Numbered from the stretch's first letter, positions 8,248 through 19,548 are shown. The stretch is 64,000 nt of DNA from Gammaproteobacteria bacterium (GCA_009846005.1 VXYL01000007.1:38174-102173), one strand, 5' to 3'. Program-made: numbers and translations. Notes: generated from the sequence alone by a model not told the origin.

Positions 8248-11200
8248 ATGAGTAAACCCGACGCCGCGCACCTACCGGCATCCGGAATGTGGACCGCGTT
8301 TGAATACATGGCGGGCAACCGCATCGCCGTCATGTTGGCCACCGTTGCACTGCTGGCACTCGGGATCGTCGGGCTCCTGCACGTTAGCGTGGAGCGGTAT
8401 CCCGCCATCGACCTACGCACCGTTTCGATTGGCGTTCCCTATGACGGCGCCACCCCGCGCGAGGTCGAAGAGGACATCAATCGCCGCATCGAGGAAAGCC
8501 TGACCGAAATCGACAGTGTGGACCGCATCACTTCGAATGCCTTTGAAGGTAGGGGTGAAGTTCTCGTCGAGTTCGATCAGTGGGTGGACATGGTCGAGAA
8601 ACTCGAACTCGTGCGTACCGCCATCGACGGGATCGAGGCTTTTCCGCCCGAAAACGCCGATGAACCCGAGATCGTTTTGCACGAAGTCCTGCGTAGCGTG
8701 GTGTCGCTGGTGATCACCTCTTCGACCGCTGGCGAGGACGAGCTCAGGAGCGGCGCCGAGGCATTGCGCGAGAGACTGCTGTTGCTGCCCAATGTCAGCG
8801 TTGTCGACCTGTTGGGTGCCCGGAACCGGGAGATACAGATCGACCTCGACGAAACACAGCTGCGCCGGCACCAGTTGACCATCGAAGAGGTGGTCGGGCG
8901 AATTCGAGGGTCTTCGATCAACCTGACCGGCGGGCCCATTGCCACGGAGTCTGGAACGGTTGTCCTCAGCACATTGGAGAAACGCCTCTACGGTGATCAA
9001 TTCAACGAATTGGTCGTTTTGGCGCGTCCGGACGGCTCCATTGTCCGGCTGCAGGATATCGCCGTCGTGCGCGACAGTTTCGTGGACGATCCACTGATCA
9101 ACACCGTCAACAACTCCCCCGCGGTGTTCATCGAAGTCAGCGCGCCCACGACCGCCAACCCCCAGGATGTAGTCGAGCAGGTTCACGAATTCCTGTCGAC
9201 CTACAAACCGCCGCCGGGGCTCGAAATCGACTTGTGGGTGGACCGGATCTACTCTGTTCAGAAACCCTTGGTGTCCGTGGCGAACAGCGGGTTGGTCGGC
9301 GTGGCCCTGGTGTTTGGGCTACTGATTCTGTTGTTCGACCTGCGTGTCGGGGTGTGGATCGCAGTCGGCATTCCAACCGCCATCGTCGGCTCATTCATCG
9401 TGCTCTACGCGCTGGACGTCACCATGAGCATCATGGCGGTGATCGGTTTCGTCATCGCGACCGGGATCGTGGTCGACGATGCGATCATCGTGGGGGAGAA
9501 CATAGCGCGTCACCGGGAAAGCGGCCTGCCGGCTCTCGAAGCCTCCAAGAGGGGCGCCCGAGAGGTCGTGGCGCCTGTGACGGTCGGCGTTCTGACCACG
9601 ATGGCGGCATTCGCGGCGCTGCTCCCGCTCGACGGCGTCCTCGGTCAGATATTCGCCAGCATGGCCGGCATCGTCATCGTCGTACTGCTGTTCTCTTTGC
9701 TCGATGCGTTCTTTCTCCTGCCGTCCCATCTTTCCGGCGGCGGCTTGGTCAGCCGTTGGCCGCTCGGCCTGATGCAGAGCAGAGCCAAGAGGAGCTTTCA
9801 ACGCATCATCGACCAACGCATCGTGCCGTTGATCGGACTTTCGGTGCGGAGGCCGCTCGTAGCCATCGTGGTTGTCACCGGTCTGGTGGCGGTGGCCTAC
9901 GGCCTGTTCACCAGCGGTGTCCTGAGCTTCAACGCCACCGGCAACCGGCTGGACGAACAGCAGTTGCAGCTCGACCTGACTCTGGCGGCGGGTTCGACGT
10001 TCGCGGACAGCGTGAGGGCGTCCGAGCAGATCGTGGCGGCGGCGCATGCAGCCAACCTGAGAACGGGGGGTACGGCGTTGCGTGCGGTCAACACCATGGT
10101 CGGGCGGCACCGGACGGTCGAGACCACGATGGGCGCCGAACCGGAAGTCCCCGCGCCGAATCATGCCAGCGTGCAGCTCAGGTTGAACACGCCGCCTCAA
10201 CGGGAGGTATCCGTCGCCGAGTTGAAACAGGCCTGGATCGATGCCATCGGCGAAGTTCGGGGGGCCGAAAAGCTCAGCTTTCCGACGACTACCCAGTACG
10301 CGTCCGCCGGCGTGGGCCTCGTTCTTCTGCATGCCGACGACGCCGCCGTAACGGCGGCGGCCGCCCGGTTGAAGGATCTCATGATGTCGCACCCGGCGAT
10401 CTACGAAGTCGACGACACGCTCGAGCTGGGCAGCCGCCGCTACGAGATCCATCTCACCCCCGCAGGACGAGCGTCCGGCTTGACGCCGGCCTATGTTGCC
10501 GCGCAATTGCGTCACCGGTTCTTCGGGGCCGAAGTGCAACGCGTCGTGCGGAATCAGGAGGAACTGCAGGTGATGACCCGCTATCCGTTGGCGAAGCGCG
10601 CGAGCCTCCGCGACCTGCAGGACGAGTTCCTCGACTTGCCGAACGGCAGGGTGACCGCGCTGTCGAGCGTCGTCGAAATCGAGGAATCTCACGACTACGC
10701 ACAACGCCAGCGCATCAACGGCTTGCCGGCTGCGACCCTGACCGCCTACTACAACGTGGAGCAGACCAGTTCCGGTGAACTCGGCGGCCTGGTTCGGGGC
10801 GAGTGGCTCCCCGCGCTTGTCCGCGAGTATCCGGGGCTAGGCTATCTCCCGCACGGTACTTCGCGGGATACCGCAAAGGCCCTCGGGATACTGTCCATCA
10901 CGTTTCCCGTAGCGCTCTTGGTGATGTTCGTGATCGTGACGATTCAGTTGCGTAGTGTTCTGCAGACCTTTTTTGTGCTGGCATCGGTTCCCCTCGCGGT
11001 CGCCGGCGCGGTGTACCTGCACGTCATTCTGGGTTATGACTTCGGTCTCGTTTCGCTTTGGGGAGTGGTGGCAGCGACCGGCGTGGTCGTAAACGATGCG
11101 CTGGTGCTGCTCGACATGTACAACCGCATCTGCCGAGCCAATCCCGACGCGAGCGGGGGCAGCGCCGTCCTGCAGGCGGCGCGGCTGCGCGCAAGGCCGA

Positions 11201-11424
11201 TTCTCCTCACAACGATCACGACCGTCGTCGGTCTGCTGCCGCTGCTCTACAACCGTGCCGAGTCCGTGGAACCCTTCCTGTCCCTGGTCGTTAGCCTGAT
11301 CGGCGGCCTTGCATTCGCCGGCGTCGGACTGCTGGTGGTATTGCCGGCGATCGTCGTGCTGGCCGAACGGCTGAAGTCGCGGCTTGCGCCGGCCGTCGAC
11401 TACCTATGGGTGGGTGGCCGGTGA
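8248..11424 (+). CDS. RND-family efflux transporter permease (intact)
   Basis: A 1058-aa inner-membrane proton-driven exporter of the AcrB/MexF/HAE type. Typical landmarks: first membrane helix at ~23-43, GVPYDGATPREVEEDINRRI at the start of the porter domain, GIVVDDAIIVGENIARHRE with the paired acidic residues of TM4, a duplicated second half with a large periplasmic loop, and ATGVVVNDALVLLDMYN. Length is normal. No adaptor or TolC gene is adjacent on this strand; the adaptor at 14670 belongs to the convergent second RND gene, so it may be shared. The ATG at 8248 was chosen as the first in-frame ATG before TM1. Confidence 0.92.
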   Translation: MSKPDAAHLPASGMWTAFEYMAGNRIAVMLATVALLALGIVGLLHVSVERYPAIDLRTVSIGVPYDGATPREVEEDINRRIEESLTEIDSVDRITSNAFEGRGEVLVEFDQWVDMVEKLELVRTAIDGIEAFPPENADEPEIVLHEVLRSVVSLVITSSTAGEDELRSGAEALRERLLLLPNVSVVDLLGARNREIQIDLDETQLRRHQLTIEEVVGRIRGSSINLTGGPIATESGTVVLSTLEKRLYGDQFNELVVLARPDGSIVRLQDIAVVRDSFVDDPLINTVNNSPAVFIEVSAPTTANPQDVVEQVHEFLSTYKPPPGLEIDLWVDRIYSVQKPLVSVANSGLVGVALVFGLLILLFDLRVGVWIAVGIPTAIVGSFIVLYALDVTMSIMAVIGFVIATGIVVDDAIIVGENIARHRESGLPALEASKRGAREVVAPVTVGVLTTMAAFAALLPLDGVLGQIFASMAGIVIVVLLFSLLDAFFLLPSHLSGGGLVSRWPLGLMQSRAKRSFQRIIDQRIVPLIGLSVRRPLVAIVVVTGLVAVAYGLFTSGVLSFNATGNRLDEQQLQLDLTLAAGSTFADSVRASEQIVAAAHAANLRTGGTALRAVNTMVGRHRTVETTMGAEPEVPAPNHASVQLRLNTPPQREVSVAELKQAWIDAIGEVRGAEKLSFPTTTQYASAGVGLVLLHADDAAVTAAAARLKDLMMSHPAIYEVDDTLELGSRRYEIHLTPAGRASGLTPAYVAAQLRHRFFGAEVQRVVRNQEELQVMTRYPLAKRASLRDLQDEFLDLPNGRVTALSSVVEIEESHDYAQRQRINGLPAATLTAYYNVEQTSSGELGGLVRGEWLPALVREYPGLGYLPHGTSRDTAKALGILSITFPVALLVMFVIVTIQLRSVLQTFFVLASVPLAVAGAVYLHVILGYDFGLVSLWGVVAATGVVVNDALVLLDMYNRICRANPDASGGSAVLQAARLRARPILLTTITTVVGLLPLLYNRAESVEPFLSLVVSLIGGLAFAGVGLLVVLPAIVVLAERLKSRLAPAVDYLWVGGR

Positions 11425-11472
11425 GCTGTGACCCGGAGTCGGTAGCAGGAGCGCCGGTCGCACACGCTCGGA

Positions 11473-14400
11473 TCACCGGCGCTGGCGTCTGGCCCGCCCC
11501 TTGGCCAGCTCGACGATCATGATGACCGATGGCAAAAAGAACACGAGCCCGATGCCCGCGAATACCAGGCCGAAGGCGATGCTCACCACCAGCGGAATCA
11601 GGAACCGGATGGCCTCGTCGCCGCTGAACAGGATCGGCAGAAGGCCGAGGACGGTGGTCACGCTGGTAAGCAAGATCGCCCGCGCGCGTTGCCGAGTGGC
11701 TGCGGAAATGGCCGCGATCTCGGGTATGTCCGATACTCGAACCATCTGGTTGTACCGGTACATCAGTAGAATCGTGTCGTTGACGACGACGCCGGAGACT
11801 GCGATCAGGCCGAAGGTCGATGTGATGCTGAACTCGTAGCCCAGCGCCAAGTGACCCACGACCGCGCCCACGAACGCCATGGGAATGCCTGCCAAGGCCA
11901 AGAGCGGCTGCACGAAACTGCGCAGGAAAGAGGCGATCAGGCAATACACGACGAGCAGCACAACGGGTACCGACAGCGTCAGGATGGCGGCGATACGCGC
12001 CATGTCCCGATTCACCCCGTGCTTGCGGATCTGGATCTCCGGATAGCGGCTCTCCAGATCCGGAAGGATTCGCTCCTCGACGCTATCGGCAAGAACGCCT
12101 GCGAAGAGGCGGGCCGTGTCGTAGTCGGCGGTGACCACCGCAGCGCTGCGGCCGTCTATGCGTAGGCGGTTCGAGATACTGCGGGTCTCGGCAATCTCGG
12201 CCACCGTGTATAGCGGAACCTGCTGCCGGCTGGCAGGCAGGTTGATGCGCTCGTTCAGCAACTCCGTGTAGCTGGTGCGCCGGTTCTCGGGGTACCTGAC
12301 CATTACCAGCACCTCTTCCCGGCCCCGCTGGATGCGCTGCGCCTCGGCGCCGTAGAAGCCGTTGCGCAGCTGCGTGGCGACCGATGCTGCAGTCAGGCCG
12401 GCGGCGTGACCGGCGGCGTTCAGGCGCACGTCGAAACGCCGCTTGCCCCGCTCGATCGAGTCGTTGACACGGGCGATACCGTCTAGGTGGCCGAGTGCCT
12501 CGCGCAGTTCCCCGGCGGCATCGGCGACAACTTGAGGATCAGGATGAATGAGCGCGTAGGACAGGCTATTCGATGTCTGCGTCTGGCGGGACGGAAAGCT
12601 CAACGACTCGACGCCGGGCGTATCGGCCAAGCTCCGTCGCCACCGGTACTGCAGTTCTTCGATGGTCACGCCACGCATATCGGGCGGATTAAGCCGTAGC
12701 TGCACCGAGGCCAGATTCCCACGATAGGGGTGCGCATCCGCCCCGCGATAGGACTCCAGCGGGAAGTGATGGCCGATTGCCACAGCCGTCGCATCGATCG
12801 CCCGGTCGCCGAGTTCTGCGTTCAAGCGCTCCGCGGCCGCTACCACGTGGTCTGCGGCGGCCTGCAGGTCGTCGAGCTGCGCGTCCTGCGGGAGAACCAG
12901 GTCGACCTGAACGTTTTTTTCGTCCACCACCCGCAAGCTCGGGTCGAAACGGACGACGCCGAATACCAGTAGGCAGGCGGCGACGAGCACGCTGCCCGCG
13001 ACGATGACCGGCGGCCATTGCAGGCGCCTGACCGACCAGGAGATCAGGGGCACGATCCTGGTTTCGATCATTTCCTGGACGGCGGCGTGGCACCGCTGCT
13101 GTACCGCGGACAGGGGCCAGGCGCTCCAGGAACCCCCTTTCGCCAGATGGCCGGGCAGAACCATGGCCGCTTCGAACAGGGACAACAGCAGTACGACGGC
13201 GACCACTATCGGTATAACGGCGAACATCTGGCCGATCACGCCGTCGAGCGGCAGCAGCGCGGCAAACGCCGCCATGGTCGTCAAGGCACCGACCGCGATG
13301 GGGGCGATGACTTCCCGAGTGCCGGCGATGGCCGTTTCGGGGCCCGGTTCGACGCGGACCCTGTGTGTGGCTATGTTCTCGCCGACCACGATCGAGTCGT
13401 CCACGACGATGCCGATCAGAATGAAGAATGCGAACAGCGTAATGACGTTCAGTGTGAGGCCCAGGAAAGGAAAGACGATCAGGGAGGCCACGAACACCAC
13501 CGGAACGCCGAGCGCCACCCAGATGGCAATGCGCAGGTCGAAGAGAAACATGAGAGCGGCGAACACGAGGATCAGGCCGAATATCCCGTTCTTGATGATC
13601 AGGTACATGCGGTCCTCGACGGCCCAGGTCTCGTCTTCCCAGACCACGACCGCGACGGTTTCGGGAGCCTCAAAGCCTGCCAGGTACTCGCGCACCTGGA
13701 CGCTCGCTTCCTGGGGGGACGTGTCCGAGGAGACCTTGACCTGCAGAAAAACGGTGGGAACGCCGTTGACGGTGGTAACGGCGTCGTGCTCCAACAGGCT
13801 GTCCTTGAGTTGGGCGATGTCGCCTAAACGGACCAGCGATCCGTCAGGGCGCGCAATGACAACCACATCGGCGAACTGCTCGGCGTAGTCGCGCTTGGCC
13901 AAGGTGCTCATGATGATGTCCCCGGACCCGGTGCGCAGTTCGCCGCCGGTGACATTCACCGAGGTGCGCCGGATGACGCTCACCACGTCTTCCAGGGTGA
14001 TGCCGTATTGGCGCAGCGTCTCCTCGCTGAGTTCCACCTGGATCTCCTGATCCTTCGTTCCGAACAGCTCGATGATCGATATGTTTGGCAGTAGGAGCAG
14101 ACGGTCGCGCAGCGACTCCGCAGCGCCGCGCAGTGCGTAGGAATCAAGCGCGCCGGAACTCACCGCCACGGTCATCACGTTACGGCTGACCTCCACCTTG
14201 GTGACTTCCGGTTCATCGGCGTTGTCGGGCGGAAAGTCCTCGATGCGATCGATGGCCGTGCGCACGAAATTCAGCGTGTCAATGTCGTCGGCGAAGGGCT
14301 CCATCTCCACGTCGACGACGGCCAGTTCCTCCCTGGAACTGGATATCGTGCGGGCAACGCCAATGGTGCCCACTAGGCTCTCCTCGATGCGCTTGACGAC

Positions 14401-14627
14401 GTCTTCCTCGACCTCTGCGGGAGTCGCGGCCGGGGCACTTCGACCCGGATGATGCGCGGGTCGTATTCGGGAAATGTCTCGAGCGTAATCAGGTCGGAGG
14501 CGATCAGTCCGCCCACGAAGAGCAGGAACAGGAGCACGTTGGCGGCAACGGGATTCCGGGCGAAGTAGGGGATGACGCCGCGTTGGGTGCCCGCATCCGG
14601 TACCTCGATGGGTGCAGTTTCGGCCAT
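11473..14627 (-). pseudogene. RND efflux permease gene broken by a frameshift near its 5' end
   Basis: The N-terminus (ATG at 14627, one membrane helix, then FPEYDPRIIRVEVPRP) reads into a stop in the first frame at ~14373. The family-conserved continuation ATPAEVEEDVVKRIEESLVG runs in a different frame and continues to the stop at 11473. The break is near 14428, inside the run GCCCCGGCCGCGAC, where one base (or four) appears missing relative to family members that read PGATP here. The remaining ~985 residues are intact, including GIVVDDSIVVGENIATH and a second-half VSGVVVNDTILLMYRYN. The cause may be genuine inactivation or a sequencing/assembly error in a GC run. It lies 42 bp downstream of its adaptor gene. 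Confidence 0.85.
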
Positions 14628-14669
14628 GGCGGATTCCCTGCCGGCGCGGTATGGCGGCTACGCGGGTGC

Positions 14670-15851
14670 TTACTGCGCCGTGCCGGCGGCCACGGCGTTC
14701 ACGCCCAGGCCTTCGCGCGCTCCCGGGACGCGGCCCACCACGATGCCGTCCCGGGAATCGAATGCCCGGACCAGCCAGCCGTCGTCGCTGTAGCCCACCG
14801 AAACCGGCGTATGGGCGGTGAGCCTGCCGTCATCGACCAGCCAAACGCTGCCGCTGATCTGCAGCGCCGATTCGGGCAGCACGAACAGGCCGTCCTGCAT
14901 TGGCCCTTCCACTGTCACGTCCGCGAATGTGCCGGGCGGCGGCAGCATCGGTGCGGTTTCCTGGTCGAGCACCTCGAGGTACAGGCTCGCCAGCCGCGTT
15001 TCGATATCGACTTCCTTGGAGACCCGTTCGACCACCGTCTCGTAGGTCCGGCCGTCGGCGACGGCGACGGCCCTGCGGCCGATGACCGGTTGCAGCGAAT
15101 CCAGGTCGTAGGCGGAGATCCGGGCGCGCACCCGCAACTGGTGCTTCGCATAGACCTCGCCGACACGGGTGACCCACCGCTCGACCACCTGCCCCGGGGA
15201 CAGCTTGGTAGTCCGCACGTAGCCGTCGAAGGGCATCCGGATCCGCGTCTCAGCCAGCGTGATCTCTGCCAGTGCGATCTTGTTGCGGGCGACCTCCACC
15301 AGTGCTTCGGCCTTCTCGACGGTTCCCTCCGTACCGAGGAACCCCTCCGTGCCGAGGAAGGACTGCACGTCGCGGGTCGGGTACTTCTCCATGAACTCCG
15401 CCGCCCGCGCTGCCTCGTCCTGTTTCTGTCTGAGGTTCTCCTGGGCGGCAACCAGGGCGAGCCGTGCGTTGGCCAAAAATAGCTCGAATTCACGCGCATC
15501 GACCCTGGCGAGCGTCTCGTCGGCCCGGAATTCCGTACCGCTGCGGTAGTTTTTCGACACCCAGACCACTTCGCCGGAAACCTCCGGCACCACCGTCACA
15601 TTGCCGAGCGTGGTTACCGTGCCGGTGAGCACCACCTTGTGCGAAGCCCGGGTGGCAACCGGCGCGATGACTGCCGCGGTAGGCACGACGCGGGCCTCGG
15701 CGAGTTCAGGGTCGATTTCAAGGAATTCGCGGCTAGGTGCGCGAGCGAATAAGATCGCTGCCGCGATCGCCGCGACGATGATCGCCAACTGCAGGATCCC
15801 GCGCCATCGCGGCTGCTGTCCCCCATCACCAGACAGATCCGACTCCGACAT
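14670..15851 (-). CDS. RND efflux periplasmic adaptor subunit (membrane-fusion protein)
   Basis: A 393-aa HlyD/AcrA-type adaptor with an N-terminal membrane anchor (LQLAIIVAAIAAAILFA, ~22-38), a lipoyl/barrel-sandwich half (GTVTTLGNVTVVPEVSGEVV), a coiled-coil hairpin (~125-200), the second lipoyl half (RIRMPFDGYVRT), and a C-terminal beta-barrel with FVLPESALQ. It bridges the RND pump to an outer-membrane channel. It precedes the frameshifted RND gene by 42 bp on the same strand, an operon. A short internal duplication (FLGTEG twice, ~172-183) sits at the hairpin tip. No TolC homologue is in the window. Confidence 0.9.
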   Translation of the reverse strand: MSESDLSGDGGQQPRWRGILQLAIIVAAIAAAILFARAPSREFLEIDPELAEARVVPTAAVIAPVATRASHKVVLTGTVTTLGNVTVVPEVSGEVVWVSKNYRSGTEFRADETLARVDAREFELFLANARLALVAAQENLRQKQDEAARAAEFMEKYPTRDVQSFLGTEGFLGTEGTVEKAEALVEVARNKIALAEITLAETRIRMPFDGYVRTTKLSPGQVVERWVTRVGEVYAKHQLRVRARISAYDLDSLQPVIGRRAVAVADGRTYETVVERVSKEVDIETRLASLYLEVLDQETAPMLPPPGTFADVTVEGPMQDGLFVLPESALQISGSVWLVDDGRLTAHTPVSVGYSDDGWLVRAFDSRDGIVVGRVPGAREGLGVNAVAAGTAQ

Positions 15852-15964
15852 CTGCGAATAGCTCCTTTAAGGACACGCAAGCTCGGCATGGCCAACTGCT
15901 ACCCTCCGGTCAGGCCGTCATCAATCAAGTATAGACAAGGGTGTGTTCTGGGCAATGGCCGGAT

Positions 15965-18214
15965 TCAGCGTGCATGCCCGAAACGCATGCCGAACTCGGC
16001 CCACAACAGCCTGGGCAGACCCCAACGCGCCGTGGTCCAGCCCAGGGTCGTGAGGTCAATACCGAAATCGATGTACTTCTTGTCGGTGATGTTCTGACCC
16101 ACGAACGCGAACCACGTGCCTTCGCGGCCAAAGGCATCATCGAGCTGTACGCGGAGATCCCACACCGTATGGGAGTTCGGCGAATACGAGCGGATGGCCG
16201 GCGCGTTCGGATTGACGTTGCTGTATTGGGCACCGACGTAGCGAGAGTTCAACGTCGCCCAGAGTTCACCCGCAGTGGCCAAGGGGAAACTGTAGCGCAC
16301 GCTGCCGGAAACCATATGTCGCGGCGAGCGGAGGTGCACACGCTCCTCCGAGACATCGACATCCCGGCCGGTCGCCGGGTCGGTCTGGGTGTACTCCAGG
16401 AACTTGCCGTTGTTCCAGGCAGCGTTGAGTATCAAGTCCAGTCTGTCGGTGGGCGTCGCGCGCAGTTCGAATTCGATGCCGCGTATGCGGGATTTTCCCG
16501 CGTTGTCGATCGTGAAGCCGTTGGCCTCCGCGATGTAGTTGCTGATCTGCTGATCCTTGTAGTCGTAGTAGTAGCCGGCAACGTTGAGTTGCACGCGGCG
16601 TTGGAGGAACTGCGCCTTGATGCCGGCATCCCACGCACTCAGAATCTCCTCATCGTAGGGCACTAGGAAAGCCCGGCTGGTTGCGGGCGGCCGGGCCGGA
16701 AAGCCGCCGGCCTGGTAGCCCTTGGACCAGCTCACGTAGGCCATTGCGCTTTCTCTCCAGTCCCAGTTGACACGGAACATGGGCGAGAAATTGTCGAAGT
16801 CCGCCGTGAAGTCGGCCGAGTCTCTGTTGGTGAACAGTTCCACAAACTGCTTTTTGGTCTCTTCGGTGTAGCGTGCGCCGACGGTCAGCGCAAGCTTGGC
16901 CGACACATGAATGCTCGCCTGTCCGTAGACGCCCGAGGCATCGTTGTCCCCGTCGACTTGGCGACCGAGGTTGACCGGTCTGCCGAAAAAGAAATTGTTC
17001 TGCGCGGTTTCGAACTTTTCGTTGAAAAAACTGGCTCCTGCCGCGTAGTCCACGGCCCCGCCGATTGCCGTTCCGACGGCCTGGAGCTCCTGGTAGATCT
17101 GCTCGTGTGTCACCACGCTGCCTGCCGAAAAAGCAAGCACGTCGGTGCCGTCGACATCGTTCATGTTGCGCAGTTCCATGTCGCGCCAGCCGGTTATCGA
17201 TTTCAATTCGAGGTCCGGTGTGACGCCCCAGCCGACGCTTAGCGCGTGGAAGTCGAGCGTCATGTCGGCGCCGAAGCGGCTGCCATCCGGCGCACGGTCG
17301 CTGTTGAAGAATGGATCGCCCGGTCGGCTCGGCCCGAGTTCGACCGTCCGCGGCAGGCGTCCGAGACGCACCCAGCCCCTGTCGACTACCGCACCGAGAC
17401 GGTCCGCCGAGTCGCCCTCGTCGAATTCGCTGCGCTCGAAGACATAGTCCGCCACCAGTCCCGAGTCGGGCGGCAGCCAACGCAGCGCCGCGCGCATCGA
17501 CCATCGGTCCAGATCCTCCGCGTCGTCGCCCGCCGCCAGCTCGTTTTCGACCAGACCGTCACGGATCGCGTGCTGGAAGACCAGCCGTCCGGCCAGCGCC
17601 TCGCCGGCAATCGGTCCGTTGAGGTGACCGCGGGCTTCGAAATAGCCCTGCTCGCCGCCGCGAACCTCGAGGGATGATCCCGGTTCGCCGCTGGGTTTCT
17701 TGCTGATCACGTTGATGGCGCCGCCGATCGTGTTGCGTCCATAGAGCGTCCCCTGCGGTCCGCGAAGTACCTCTACACGTTCGATGTCGTACAGGGTGCC
17801 GGCCATGCCGGTCTGGTTGCCGAGGTAGATGCCGTCGATATACATCGCTACCCGACCCGAGTTGGCCGGATGGGAGTCCCACTGACCGATCCCGCGGATG
17901 AACGAAACGCCCCGATTGTTGCCGCCCGTCGTGTTGTAGAACACCATCCCCGGTACGTACTTGCCAATGTCGACGGTCTCGTTGACGACCAGGCGCTGCA
18001 GGTCTTCCGTTGCGAACGATGAAACGGCCAGCGGCACGTCCTGCAACGGTTGTTCGCGCTTCTCCGCAGTGACGATCACCAGTTCGATTTGCCCCTCGTA
18101 TTCGTCTACGGAATCTTCGGCAGCCACCGCCATTGGGCCCAGGATCGTTCCTAGGAAAACCGTTCGCACCAGTTGGTTCCACCTGGGTGTCGACAGGAAC
18201 ATCAGACGCTCCAC
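15965..18214 (-). CDS. TonB-dependent receptor
   Basis: A 749-aa receptor with a signal peptide (cleavage near AVAAEDS), a TonB box-like segment (IELVIVTAEKREQPLQDVPL), a plug with SFIRGIGQ, YIDGIYLGNQ and VEVLRGPQGTLYGRNTIGGAI, and a C-terminal beta barrel. The EKREQPLQDVPL type is common in marine proteobacterial receptors for organic substrates rather than siderophores, but the ligand is unknown. It is divergent from the acyl-CoA dehydrogenase (154-bp gap), which may share its regulation. No anti-sigma or AraC regulator is adjacent. Confidence 0.92.
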   Translation of the reverse strand: MERLMFLSTPRWNQLVRTVFLGTILGPMAVAAEDSVDEYEGQIELVIVTAEKREQPLQDVPLAVSSFATEDLQRLVVNETVDIGKYVPGMVFYNTTGGNNRGVSFIRGIGQWDSHPANSGRVAMYIDGIYLGNQTGMAGTLYDIERVEVLRGPQGTLYGRNTIGGAINVISKKPSGEPGSSLEVRGGEQGYFEARGHLNGPIAGEALAGRLVFQHAIRDGLVENELAAGDDAEDLDRWSMRAALRWLPPDSGLVADYVFERSEFDEGDSADRLGAVVDRGWVRLGRLPRTVELGPSRPGDPFFNSDRAPDGSRFGADMTLDFHALSVGWGVTPDLELKSITGWRDMELRNMNDVDGTDVLAFSAGSVVTHEQIYQELQAVGTAIGGAVDYAAGASFFNEKFETAQNNFFFGRPVNLGRQVDGDNDASGVYGQASIHVSAKLALTVGARYTEETKKQFVELFTNRDSADFTADFDNFSPMFRVNWDWRESAMAYVSWSKGYQAGGFPARPPATSRAFLVPYDEEILSAWDAGIKAQFLQRRVQLNVAGYYYDYKDQQISNYIAEANGFTIDNAGKSRIRGIEFELRATPTDRLDLILNAAWNNGKFLEYTQTDPATGRDVDVSEERVHLRSPRHMVSGSVRYSFPLATAGELWATLNSRYVGAQYSNVNPNAPAIRSYSPNSHTVWDLRVQLDDAFGREGTWFAFVGQNITDKKYIDFGIDLTTLGWTTARWGLPRLLWAEFGMRFGHAR

Positions 18215-18368
18215 CGCTCCTTACAAATCCAACCGATACTGAAGCGAATCGGACGCCCATTCAAGAACGCTGCATCAGCGTTTCGTCTCAGCCGGCGGTA
18301 TCCGAGGGCTTTCTACCGCCCGCGCGCCTGACATATCATCGCCGGTTCGTCTTGAGGGGGAACCGCCG

Positions 18369-19514
18369 ATGCCGATGATTCTCAACGAAGAGCAGAACAT
18401 GCTGAAGGACAGCGCGAAGGACTTCTGCTCCAACAGCGCGCCGATCGAGGCGCTGCGCAAGCTGCGCGACGACGACAACGCCGACGGCTTCGATCGCGAC
18501 ACCTGGTCGCAGATGGTGGAACTCGGCTGGGCCGGCATTCCGTTCCCGGAGGAACACGGCGGTTTGGCGTTCGGCTACAAGGGTCTTGGCGTCGTCACCG
18601 AAGAGACCGGGCGAACGTTGACCGCGAGCCCCCTCTACGCGACGGTCTGGCTAGGCGGCACGGTGTTAAACATCGGCGGCAGCGATGCCCAGAAGGCCGA
18701 ACTCCTGCCCAAGGTCGCGGCGGGGGAACTGCTGCTGGCCCTGGCGTTGGAGGAATCCCATAAGCACAACCCCTACGGGATCGCGGCCACGGCCACGAAG
18801 ACCGACGACGGCTACGCGATCACGGGCTCGAAGAAGTTTGTCCTCGACGGCCATGTCGCCGACAAGCTGATCGTCGCGGCACGCACATCGGGATCGGCGG
18901 GCGACCGCCATGGCATCTCGCTGTTCCTGGTCGATCGCAACGCCGACGGCGTGTCCGTGACGCGCACCCGGATGGTCGACAGCCGCAATGCGGCGAACAT
19001 CGAGCTGGCCGACGTTGCCGTGAGTGCAGACGCCCTCGTCGGCGACGAAGGGCAGGGCGCGGACGTGCTCGACCCGGCTCTGGACATCGCCCGCATCGGC
19101 ATCTGCGCCGAAATGCTCGGCGCCACCCAGGAGTGTTTCGACCGCACCGTCCAGTACCTGAAGGACCGCGAGCAGTTCGGTGTGCCGATCGGTTCCTTCC
19201 AGGCCCTGAAACACCGGGCGGCGAACATGTTCTGCGAGATCGAACTGTCGAAGTCGTGTGTGCTCGAGGCGCTGACGGCCCTCGACGAGGAGCGAGATGC
19301 TACGGAGATCGCCAAGCTCGCGAGCCTCACCAAGGCCAAGGTCGGGGAGACCTTCCACACCGTCTCCCGGGAGGGCATCCAGATGCACGGCGGCATCGGC
19401 ATGACCGACGAGTTCGATATCGGCTTCTTCATCAAGCGCGCCGCGGTGACCGAGCAGACGTTCGGGGACGTGAACTTCCACCGCAACCGCTACGGCGAAC
19501 TCGAGGGGTATTGA
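18369..19514 (+). CDS. Acyl-CoA dehydrogenase family protein
   Basis: A 381-aa flavoprotein with the three ACAD domains: N-terminal helices with WSQMVELGWAGIPFPEEHGG, a central beta domain (LALEESHKHNPYGI, ITGSKKFVLDGHVADKLIV), and a C-terminal helical domain (ALKHRAANMFCEIELSKSCV, GIQMHGGIGMTDEFDIGFF). It oxidises an acyl-CoA to its 2,3-enoyl-CoA with FAD. The ATG follows a GAGGGGGAACC ribosome-binding site. The selenoprotein candidate begins about 35 bp downstream, so the two are probably co-transcribed. Confidence 0.92.
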   Translation: MPMILNEEQNMLKDSAKDFCSNSAPIEALRKLRDDDNADGFDRDTWSQMVELGWAGIPFPEEHGGLAFGYKGLGVVTEETGRTLTASPLYATVWLGGTVLNIGGSDAQKAELLPKVAAGELLLALALEESHKHNPYGIAATATKTDDGYAITGSKKFVLDGHVADKLIVAARTSGSAGDRHGISLFLVDRNADGVSVTRTRMVDSRNAANIELADVAVSADALVGDEGQGADVLDPALDIARIGICAEMLGATQECFDRTVQYLKDREQFGVPIGSFQALKHRAANMFCEIELSKSCVLEALTALDEERDATEIAKLASLTKAKVGETFHTVSREGIQMHGGIGMTDEFDIGFFIKRAAVTEQTFGDVNFHRNRYGELEGY

Positions 19515-19548
19515 TCTCGAGGTGCTTGGGGAGGTGGCGACGGGCGCG

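Noticed and set aside
9391..10704. Long minus-strand open frame (437 aa) antisense to the RND permease
   Set aside because: Composition is the typical His/Arg/Gly-rich shadow of a GC-rich gene; the plus-strand RND reading is unambiguous.
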